Positions 1-5,948 of a stretch of DNA of 5,978 bases are shown here, piece after piece (the stretch's first letter is position 1; every line of letters starts with the position of its first letter). Under the pieces are notes generated by a model. That model had not been told where the DNA came from and did no database searches. It was given only the letters and a program-made list of their open reading frames with translations. The stretch lies in contig NZVJ01000102.1 of NCBI GenBank assembly GCA_002701455.1, positions 14,269-20,246 of the forward strand. The letters are read 5' to 3'. A program made the position numbers and the translations under genes. This DNA is from Rhodospirillaceae bacterium. GTDB taxonomy: Bacteria; Pseudomonadota; Alphaproteobacteria; Thalassobaculales; Thalassobaculaceae.

Positions 1-2
1 CA

Positions 3-131
3 GTTCAAGAGGTGTCTATTGAAAGAGCGAGAAAAGCGATAAGTTCGACCGGGCACCGACCTATTGGTGACTTTGAGTGGCCGGCTCTGATAAGAAAACT
101 ACATCGCCAAAACCCTGGCTTCGATCAGTAA
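3..131 (+). CDS. C-terminal end of an unidentified plus-strand protein (partial)
   Basis: An open frame enters from the left edge and runs 42 codons to a TAA stop at 129-131. It is the only one of the six frames that stays open across this stretch. The residues look like an ordinary globular C-terminus: a basic helix (IERARKAIS), then STGHRPIGDFEW, then a basic LIRKLHRQNPGFDQ tail. I do not recognise the family, and the fragment is too short to assign a function. It points toward the minus-strand operon, so the two transcription units converge in the AT-rich gap that follows. A short chance open frame is the alternative. The abrupt change to AT-rich non-coding sequence just after the stop favours a real gene end. 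Confidence 0.6.
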   Translation, partial: VQEVSIERARKAISSTGHRPIGDFEWPALIRKLHRQNPGFDQ

Positions 132-172
132 TTAACCATACTAGAGTGTAATTTTAGAGCAAAGTTGGGTTT

Positions 173-210
173 GATTTTTGACTCTTTCGAGTTAAGAATT
201 TTTAAATTTT
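173..210 (+). terminator. Weak candidate intrinsic terminator of the plus-strand gene
   Basis: Bases 173-184 can pair with 189-200 around the four-base loop TTTC, giving about 12 pairs, of which three are G-U and only two are G-C. The 3' arm runs into TTTT, then AAA, then TTTT. The three G-U pairs become A-C mismatches on the other strand, and no T run follows in that direction. The element therefore suits the plus-strand gene ending at 131 better than the minus-strand operon. The low GC content of the stem makes it a weak call. Confidence 0.35.
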
Positions 211-292
211 AACCAAATTTTATCTAACACTTTTAACAATTCAACGGGGATTATTGGGATTTTTACACCTGTCTTTATTAACAACAAAAAAG

Positions 293-1675
293 TTATCTTT
301 CATCAACTAACCTTATAGGTTTTTGCCTTGCATTGATTTGCGTGATCTTTGCCGTTTCGCCTGGATCAACTAGAATAACCTCCACGCCTACACCCAACTT
401 TTGTCGAAGTACTGTTTCAGTTCGTTTTTTAATTTGGATATTATTAGACCGTTGGGTAGCCGTCTCACAAACAACACTCATCGAGTCTGCACCAGTTTTT
501 TCGGTACGCACTCTACAGAAATATTCCCCATTTAACTGGCGTATTTCTCGTAAAATTACGCCTATGCCTGTTGGATAAACGTTTATTCCGCGGAGCTTTA
601 CCATATTATCACTTCTACCTTGAAAACCGGCGAGCCTCCTTAGGGGAAGCCCAAGATCTCCCTGTGCAGGTAACATTGTTGAGACATCCTTTGTATCGAA
701 ACGAATAATTGGATAGACAGAGTCTTTAAATAAAACGGTATCGCAGATATTCCCAGATACGCCCTCAGCAACAGGCTCTGCAGTGTCGGGATCTATAATT
801 TCAACGATGTGGGCATCCTCCCAAATATATAGACCATTGTGATCCGGCCCCTCGGCTGCAATAATCCCAGTGTCCCCAACTCCGTACCAATCAAAGCATT
901 CCGCCCCGCCCCAGGTTTCCGACAATGACGGACCATCATCGCCAGCCATATGTCCAGATATCATGCGAATTTTTAAATCGACACCAGGCTCCAAACCCAT
1001 TTGGCGAGCAACCTCAGCTAATTTCATAATATAATCGGCAAAACCAACAATAACATTGACGCCATATCTTCGCATTAAATCGATCTGTTGTTCAGACCGC
1101 GTTTCCAACCCTGTACCTGCAGATAATAATAGGGCGTTAGTGTAATGAAGGATTGCCTCCCTAATGTAATGCCCTCCGTTTACCATACCGAAGCCATAAA
1201 CAGAGTGCACTGTGTCAGTTGTTTTCAATCCTTGAAAAAGATATGCCCTGGCGAGTAATAGGTTCTGTATTTCCCTGTCTCGAGGACCGTAAAAAAGAGG
1301 TTGAGGAGCGCCAGTTGTACCGCTAGTTGTGTGCATAACAATACGCCTGTTAACTTGCCACCCTTCCGGGCCTACAAAGTCACCGAATGGCGGAAAAGAT
1401 TCAACGCTTTCCATTAGATCACTTTTCGAAAAGGTAGGAATTTTCTGCAAATCATCCAGCCCCCTTATATCACCCGGCTCCAATCCAATGCCGTGCCAGC
1501 GCCTTTTGTAAAAGGGATTTTTCCAGGCTTTTCTCACTAAACCCATAAACCTGCGTTCCTGCAGTGAACGCAGCTCATCTCGTGTAAGAGCTCCAATGAT
1601 TTTCTTAAAATTTTCACCAATAGGATAATCTTTGGTGTTGTTTTCAACTTCAGCTTGTCGGAAAAACTCTGTCAA
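293..1675 (-). CDS. PaaK-like adenylate-forming acyl/aryl-CoA ligase
   Basis: This 460-residue protein matches the phenylacetate-CoA ligase (PaaK) group of the AMP-binding superfamily, whose members activate a carboxylic acid with ATP and transfer it to CoA in the cytoplasm. The N-terminal segment around residues 36-60 (LRSLQERR, then NPFYKRRW) is typical of the group. The ATP-binding P-loop TSGTTGAP lies at 117-124. The YGxTE-like motif is YGVGD at 264-268. RFDTKD (345-350) and GRSDNMVKLRG with NVYP (353-367) mark the hinge and small C-terminal domain. K452, in the tail QKPIRLVDER, is the likely counterpart of the catalytic lysine. Length is normal for the group. The start is TTG at 1675: an in-frame stop lies at 1696-1694 with no start codon between. 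Only 7 bases separate it from the preceding stop, so translational coupling is likely. It is the last gene of the operon. The substrate is unknown, and phenylacetate itself is not implied because no other paa gene is present. Confidence 0.88.
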   Translation of the reverse strand: MTEFFRQAEVENNTKDYPIGENFKKIIGALTRDELRSLQERRFMGLVRKAWKNPFYKRRWHGIGLEPGDIRGLDDLQKIPTFSKSDLMESVESFPPFGDFVGPEGWQVNRRIVMHTTSGTTGAPQPLFYGPRDREIQNLLLARAYLFQGLKTTDTVHSVYGFGMVNGGHYIREAILHYTNALLLSAGTGLETRSEQQIDLMRRYGVNVIVGFADYIMKLAEVARQMGLEPGVDLKIRMISGHMAGDDGPSLSETWGGAECFDWYGVGDTGIIAAEGPDHNGLYIWEDAHIVEIIDPDTAEPVAEGVSGNICDTVLFKDSVYPIIRFDTKDVSTMLPAQGDLGLPLRRLAGFQGRSDNMVKLRGINVYPTGIGVILREIRQLNGEYFCRVRTEKTGADSMSVVCETATQRSNNIQIKKRTETVLRQKLGVGVEVILVDPGETAKITQINARQKPIRLVDER

Positions 1676-1682
1676 AAATCTT

Positions 1683-3050
1683 CTACCCCGTGACTAAATC
1701 TATCAATTCACAAATATCTGTCACCTTTTCTAGGTTGTCTACCGCTCCAATCATTTTTTCTGCATTCTCCATTATCAAGCCAACTTTCGCAACTTCCCAA
1801 TTTCTTCTAAATTTGGCTAGATGTTCCTCTCTGCTGAGAGGCTTTTGCGGGTTGCCGTAAACTGTTTCAATACGCCTCGAAAACTTTTCTCCGTTTTTCA
1901 TATGAATATCAATTTCGACTGGAGATAAAGCATTCGGGTCCGGATTATCATTTACTATGATTTTCACTTTCTCTGCTAAACCGATTGATGCCTTATTTCG
2001 GATTGCTTCATCTGTGTAATCATGAATTCCAATAAACTTACGTTGCAACATTACTGCCGCTGCGTATTGACCATTCAGACGGGCATAGCTTATTTCCATA
2101 TTGTCATGTACCGGTCTACCCACAAGGTGATTAATCAGAGAAGGAACCCTGGCTTCCAAACGGACTACGGCGTCCACGTCAATCTCGTGTTCCGCTTGAA
2201 TTTCCCTTATCGCATCCACAATTCCATGGGTCGCACGCCCACTTGGAAATGGTTTATGCGCCACTTCTTTTATTCGCCAGTTCTGTTTTAGTGTAGGTAA
2301 TACAGAACGGATATCCCCGGCAGCTTCAAAGAGGCCAAAATACCCAAACCTCCCCTCGAGAACACCGTTTAAACCGGGCAATCCATTTTCTGCTAAATCG
2401 CAGGCCAGCAAAGCATTTTTCGCATTTAGCCCTATTTGAAGTGCTAATAATGACGAACCTTCCGTATGAGCCTGCATTGTGCCCGAAAGTTGAATATAGG
2501 CTAATGAAAAAGCTCTGAGCAAACACTCTTTATCAAACCCTCTTGCACAAGCAACCGCCGCAACCGCGGCGAAGGCACCCGCTGTTGCTGGCCTGAAAAA
2601 TTGAAGGGCACTGGTCGAGGCAACCCCAAGATTGCACGCTACGTCTACACCAAGTATCGAAGCTCGGATAAGTGTTTCACCTGTAACCCCTCCCCGCCTA
2701 TCTGCGTCAGCTAATAGGCTTGCGATTAGCACTGTCATTGTATGAACAACAGCCTCTTCATGAACACAGTCAAACTCCGAATTATGAATCTGAAAACCAT
2801 TCAAAAGAGCAGCATTACCAGGCGCCAGTCGAATATTTTGCCCTAATACCCGTGCATTATTTGCTATCCCCGTTGATGCATTTTCAAATGTCGAAACAAG
2901 TTCTTCAACATACGGTCCTATTGATCCTGCAAGTCCCACACCAATCGTATCTAAGATATATGTTTTAGCTGCTTTTATTGCATCCGAGGGAATGTCTTCT
3001 AATTTTGTTTCAATAACATGATCTGCAAAAGCCTCAATGGCATCTTCCAT
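1683..3050 (-). CDS. MmgE/PrpD family protein (possible hydratase, isomerase or decarboxylase)
   Basis: This 455-residue protein has the MmgE/PrpD architecture: a mostly helical N-terminal domain (to about residue 255) and a smaller C-terminal domain (about 265-440). The family includes 2-methylcitrate dehydratase PrpD, cis-aconitate decarboxylase and iminodisuccinate epimerase. Visible hallmarks are YILDTIGVGLAG (31-42), GNAALLNGFQIHNSEFD (78-94), H103, the long helical stretch around GTMQAHTEG (190-198), NGVLEGRFGYFGLFE (228-242) and HKPFPSGRATHG (265-276), which corresponds to the family's KPxPSxRxxH segment. At the positions where, from memory, cis-aconitate decarboxylase has active-site Asp, Thr and Lys, I read E92, V96 and L202. 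This protein therefore belongs to a different subgroup and its reaction cannot be named. The ATG at 3050 is preceded by GGAG at 3060-3057 with 6 bases between. It follows the PuuE-like gene after a 118-base spacer and is tightly linked to the ligase gene. No signal peptide is visible, so it is probably cytoplasmic. Confidence 0.88.
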   Translation of the reverse strand: MEDAIEAFADHVIETKLEDIPSDAIKAAKTYILDTIGVGLAGSIGPYVEELVSTFENASTGIANNARVLGQNIRLAPGNAALLNGFQIHNSEFDCVHEEAVVHTMTVLIASLLADADRRGGVTGETLIRASILGVDVACNLGVASTSALQFFRPATAGAFAAVAAVACARGFDKECLLRAFSLAYIQLSGTMQAHTEGSSLLALQIGLNAKNALLACDLAENGLPGLNGVLEGRFGYFGLFEAAGDIRSVLPTLKQNWRIKEVAHKPFPSGRATHGIVDAIREIQAEHEIDVDAVVRLEARVPSLINHLVGRPVHDNMEISYARLNGQYAAAVMLQRKFIGIHDYTDEAIRNKASIGLAEKVKIIVNDNPDPNALSPVEIDIHMKNGEKFSRRIETVYGNPQKPLSREEHLAKFRRNWEVAKVGLIMENAEKMIGAVDNLEKVTDICELIDLVTG

Positions 3051-3168
3051 AGTGAGCTCCGATTAAAAATTGTCTTTTTTCATAGTTAAAGGAAGCCTTA
3101 TGTTAAAAGCACGTCATTTTTAGCACAAAACTTCATTTTAGAAACTTTTAGAATATCTCTTCTATTTC

Positions 3169-4032
3169 TTATAAGTTTTCCGATGCTGGATTTTTCCTAG
3201 ACCAATGCTCCACGATCTCTTTTCGTGTACAAATCCAAACATCGTCAAATTCCTTGATATACTCAATAAAGCGCTTGAACCAGATAAATCTGCCAGGACG
3301 ACCAATGATCCGAAGGTGAATACCCAAGGACATCATTCGAGGACTATTGCATGACTCCAGATAAAGTTGATCGAAAGTATCCTTTGCGTACTCATACCAC
3401 TGTTCCGGGGTATAAGCCGGATCTGTCCACATTTTCATATCATTGCTGTCGACCGCGTAGGGTATTATGAGAATAGCTTTACTATCCACAAAGTCCCAGA
3501 ATGGCTTGTCGTCTGAATAGTCATCCATATGATACAAAAAGCCTTCTTCTACTAAGAGACGCCGGGTGTTTGGTGTGAGCAAGTATCGAGATAGCCAACC
3601 ATAAGGCCTTTGGCCTGTCGTTTTTGTAATAGAATCTATAGCCTTATCGATAAACTCTCTCTCTTGATCTTCATTCATATGAAACTGGTGAACCCATCTC
3701 CAACCATGGCTGCATACTTCGTGGCCGCCTGAAATAATTTGCTCGGCAAGCTGAGGATAACGTTCAAGGCTGAGCGCTGCTGCTGTAAAAGTTGCTCTCA
3801 GCTTATATTCGTCAAGAAGCGATAATATACGAGGCGCTCCCCTTTTTATCCCATATTGATAATTACTCTCATTACCGTAGTTTCTTATTGGCTTTTTTAG
3901 AACTATACCCAATTCATCTACGGGTTCCGGTCCCCTATCCCCTTCGGCAACAGATAATTCAGATCCTTCTTCGACATTTACAACAAGCGATAATGCTAAT
4001 CGTTTGTTGTTGGGCCAAAACGTTTTTTCCAA
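3169..4032 (-). CDS. PuuE/allantoinase-like polysaccharide-deacetylase-fold hydrolase
   Basis: This 287-residue cytoplasmic protein (no signal peptide) belongs to the NodB/polysaccharide deacetylase fold, and specifically to the branch holding the allantoinase PuuE and cyclic imide hydrolases, which cleave C-N bonds rather than deacetylating sugars. Signature segments are WPNNKRLALSLVVNVEEGSE (6-25), where PuuE-type proteins have N-x-EEG in place of the metal-binding TFDD; YG at 52-53 and YG at 60-61; GGHEVCSHGWRW (102-113); RPYGW (142-146); PNTRRL (154-159); DDYSDD (170-175); VDSNDM (194-199); and LGIHLRIIGRPGR (246-258). The length is close to that of PuuE-type enzymes. The start is TTG at 4032, supported by GGAG at 4045-4042 with a 9-base spacer, and by homology beginning almost at residue 1. 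It lies 55 bases after the LamB/YcsF gene. Ring opening of an imide, ureide or related cyclic amide is the best inference. A peptidoglycan or sugar deacetylase role is less likely because the metal triad pattern and an export signal are missing. Confidence 0.87.
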   Translation of the reverse strand: MEKTFWPNNKRLALSLVVNVEEGSELSVAEGDRGPEPVDELGIVLKKPIRNYGNESNYQYGIKRGAPRILSLLDEYKLRATFTAAALSLERYPQLAEQIISGGHEVCSHGWRWVHQFHMNEDQEREFIDKAIDSITKTTGQRPYGWLSRYLLTPNTRRLLVEEGFLYHMDDYSDDKPFWDFVDSKAILIIPYAVDSNDMKMWTDPAYTPEQWYEYAKDTFDQLYLESCNSPRMMSLGIHLRIIGRPGRFIWFKRFIEYIKEFDDVWICTRKEIVEHWSRKNPASENL

Positions 4033-4041
4033 AATTCTTTA

Positions 4042-4045
4042 CTCC
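4042..4045 (-). promoter_or_regulatory. Shine-Dalgarno GGAG that fixes a TTG start
   Basis: On the minus strand, GGAG is followed by nine bases and then the TTG at 4032 that opens the PuuE-like gene. The next residues (EKTFWPNNKR) already match the family's N-terminal pattern, so a start further downstream would cut into the conserved domain. Confidence 0.6.
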
Positions 4046-4087
4046 GGTTTTGAAATTTTTGGGCCAAATGATACTTGATGGTTTAAG

Positions 4088-4876
4088 TCAATCCACAAAT
4101 TCATTGAAACTGCAAAGCTTAAATCCATTATTGATAATACTTTCTCGTATCCTTTTCGCCATAATGACCGCAGCGGGATTATCACCGTGGACACATATGC
4201 TATCCACTTCAATTTTTATTTTCCTCCCTGACACCGCGGTAATCGCCTTTTCATTTAACATCTTAATTACTCGCTTCGCCGCGTTTTCCGCGTCATGGAT
4301 TATTGCTTCCGGCTCACTTCTTGGAACTAAATTCCCATTGTCTTGGTAATTTCTATCAGCATAGATTTCCTTGGCCCGTCGCAAACTAAATCGATCAGCC
4401 GCACGCTCTGTTGCCATACCGGGCATCACTACGAGTATTAGGTTTGGATCAACAGACTTAACGGCTTTAGCCACTGCATTAGCCGTCTCTTCGTCTTCAG
4501 CTACGATATTACCAAGGGCCCCGTGGCATTTTACATGAGATACGCTGGCATTGCGTGTCGCTGCTATCCCCTGCAAGGCTCCTATCTGGTAGGCTATTTG
4601 GCGTTCTAACTCTACCATGGAATCACCAGTAACACGTCTACGCCCGAAACCCTGTAAATCCATAAAGCTTGGATGAGCACCAATTGAAACATTATTCTCG
4701 ATCGCCGTCTCAACTGTTTTTGTCATCACCATTGGGTCACCCGCATGGTAACCACAAGCTATATTCGCACTGGTTATAATTTTTAAAACATCTTTATCTT
4801 CCCCTTTGGTGTATTCTCCCCAACTTTCACCAAGGTCTGAATTCAAATCAATTTTCAAGTGTGAGTTCTCCAGCAT
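4088..4876 (-). CDS. pxpA: LamB/YcsF family protein (5-oxoprolinase subunit A-like)
   Basis: This 262-residue protein is a full-length member of the LamB/YcsF family. Bacterial members act with PxpB and PxpC to cleave 5-oxoproline (pyroglutamate) to glutamate using ATP. Family blocks occur in order: KIDLNSDLGES (8-18), SANIACGYHAGDP (36-48), GAHPSFMDLQGFGRRR (66-81), HVKCHGALGN (114-123), YADRNY and GNLVPRSEP (172-189), and VDSICVHGDNPAAV (234-247). The fourth block differs from the usual HVKPHGALYN: C117 replaces Pro and G122 replaces Tyr. Neither pxpB nor pxpC is in the window. The next gene is instead another cyclic-amide-type hydrolase, so the substrate may be a different lactam or cyclic amide, and the symbol marks the family only. 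The ATG at 4876 has no good ribosome binding site. TTG at 4858 (Leu7) has GGAG nine bases upstream and would give an N-terminus of the usual family form (MKIDLN). The true start may therefore be 4858. It lies 58 bases after the dehydrogenase gene. Confidence 0.88.
   Translation of the reverse strand: MLENSHLKIDLNSDLGESWGEYTKGEDKDVLKIITSANIACGYHAGDPMVMTKTVETAIENNVSIGAHPSFMDLQGFGRRRVTGDSMVELERQIAYQIGALQGIAATRNASVSHVKCHGALGNIVAEDEETANAVAKAVKSVDPNLILVVMPGMATERAADRFSLRRAKEIYADRNYQDNGNLVPRSEPEAIIHDAENAAKRVIKMLNEKAITAVSGRKIKIEVDSICVHGDNPAAVIMAKRIRESIINNGFKLCSFNEFVD
4868..4871 (-). promoter_or_regulatory. Candidate Shine-Dalgarno GGAG for an alternative TTG start of the LamB/YcsF gene
   Basis: GGAG falls inside codons 2-3 of the ATG-initiated reading frame and is nine bases ahead of TTG 4858-4856. 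This is the same motif and spacing as seen before the TTG-initiated PuuE-like gene. The stretch before ATG 4876 (a run of A-rich sequence reading ACATAAACAAACT) has no purine-rich ribosome binding motif. Confidence 0.4.
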
Positions 4877-4934
4877 AGTTTGTTTATGTTTGTATCTTTA
4901 TAAAAGTAACATCACTATCAGCCCGAACCATGTA

Positions 4935-5906
4935 TTAAATCAAACTAATCTCATTTTCCATCCGGTCGCCAGAGAAAAACCGATCCGCATTTGCAAAAAT
5001 CTCTCTAAATTTAATCATCATAGTATCCCTAGTTCCTGGGGCATGATGAGGCGTTAACACAACGTTTTCAAAATCAGCAAATGGGTTTGGGTTAGGCGGG
5101 GGCTCTGTTTCGAATACGTCAAGCCCAGCACCCCCTAGGCGTCTATTTTTCATTGCATCTATCAGTGCTAACTCCGAGACGACCGGACCCCGCGCACAAT
5201 TTATGAGAGTGGCACCGGGCTTCATCATATCAAGCGCTTCTTTATCTATCATGTGATGCGTTGCATCGGTTAAAGGCACATGCAGTGTAACAAAATCGCT
5301 TTCCTTCAACAGTACCTCTAGGGTTACTCTACTCGCCTGAAGCTCCTCCTCTATGTCTTTTTCTATTTCTATAATATCTGTATAGATGGTCTTGGCATTA
5401 AACCCAATCAGGCGCTTTGCTACTTGCTTTCCAATTCGTCCAAACCCCACTATCCCAACTGTTGAACCAAACAACTGACGGGCCGTTGAACGGAAGGTAT
5501 TCGAGTGCCAATTGCCTTTTCGAAGTTCAGAGTCGCAAAACGCCAGTCGGCGCCCCACGGCCAGCATCATCATTATGGTATGTTCCGCTACACCCTCACT
5601 TGTTCCTTGAGGTGTCACAGCCAGTCGTATTTGTCGTTCCATTAGGTTTTTCGTGGCTACTGTATCGTGATATCCGACACCCTGGTGAAGTACAAGCCTG
5701 AGATTGACTGCAGCATCCACGTCTTCTCCTGACATTCTAGCCCCTCCAACGATTACGAGTTCTGCTTGTGCTAGGAGACTTCGACGCTCTTCGGCGGAAC
5801 CATCTTGAAGTGTTAACAACTCATAACGGTCTTCTGGCATGACTGATCTTATTAAATCATAAAAATCTTCATTGGCTTTTATAAGGTAGAGAACTTTTCT
5901 TCGCAT
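4935..5906 (-). CDS. D-isomer-specific 2-hydroxyacid dehydrogenase, NAD-dependent
   Basis: This 323-residue cytoplasmic oxidoreductase interconverts a 2-oxo acid and a D-2-hydroxy acid. The N-terminal catalytic half carries HQGVGYHD (74-81) and the VAEHT segment (106-110). The nucleotide-binding domain begins at about 147 with VGIVGFGRIG (150-159), the GxGxxG dinucleotide motif, and D177 at the end of the next strand favours NAD over NADP. The catalytic triad is complete: R239 in NCARGP, E268 in FETEP and H287 in TPHHAPGT. Length is normal for the family. The ATG at 5906 has AGG at 5916-5914, seven bases upstream. It is the first complete gene of the minus-strand series. The substrate cannot be assigned: relatives reduce glyoxylate, hydroxypyruvate, lactate-type and phosphoglycerate-type acids. 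The TPHHAPG segment replaces the common TPHIGG/TPHVAG form, which may alter the pocket around the catalytic histidine. Confidence 0.92.
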   Translation of the reverse strand: MRRKVLYLIKANEDFYDLIRSVMPEDRYELLTLQDGSAEERRSLLAQAELVIVGGARMSGEDVDAAVNLRLVLHQGVGYHDTVATKNLMERQIRLAVTPQGTSEGVAEHTIMMMLAVGRRLAFCDSELRKGNWHSNTFRSTARQLFGSTVGIVGFGRIGKQVAKRLIGFNAKTIYTDIIEIEKDIEEELQASRVTLEVLLKESDFVTLHVPLTDATHHMIDKEALDMMKPGATLINCARGPVVSELALIDAMKNRRLGGAGLDVFETEPPPNPNPFADFENVVLTPHHAPGTRDTMMIKFREIFANADRFFSGDRMENEISLI

Positions 5907-5948
5907 TGCCTTACCTGAAACAAAAAATATTAAGAAATCTACAAAATA

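Noticed and set aside
333..578. 81-codon plus-strand open frame
   Set aside because: It is antisense to the C-terminal domain of the PaaK-like ligase, which is intact and carries the expected lysine. I see no motif in it.
293..1675. Assigning the ligase as PaaK of the phenylacetate pathway
   Set aside because: No ring-epoxidase or other paa genes are present, and the neighbours point to a different substrate. Only the broader ligase family is supported.
2326..2526. 66-codon minus-strand open frame in a second frame inside the MmgE/PrpD gene
   Set aside because: It is fully embedded in a longer gene on the same strand and has no recognisable domain; it is an alternate-frame shadow.
3075..3105. 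Small inverted repeat AAGG-AAG-CCTT in the spacer before the MmgE/PrpD gene
   Set aside because: It has only four base pairs, a three-base loop and no T run. That is too weak to call a terminator or operator.
3169..4032. Reading this gene as a secreted peptidoglycan or chitin deacetylase
   Set aside because: There is no signal peptide or membrane segment, the metal-binding TFDD motif is replaced by NVEEG, and the motif order matches the PuuE/allantoinase branch.
3792..4349. 185-codon plus-strand open frame spanning the start of the PuuE-like gene and the end of the LamB/YcsF gene
   Set aside because: It lies antisense to two well-supported genes whose full family motifs read on the minus strand. 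Its translation shows no recognisable domain and it bridges their intergenic gap, as expected for a chance shadow frame.
5417..5701. 94-codon plus-strand open frame
   Set aside because: It is antisense to the NAD-binding and catalytic regions of the 2-hydroxyacid dehydrogenase. It shows no protein family features.
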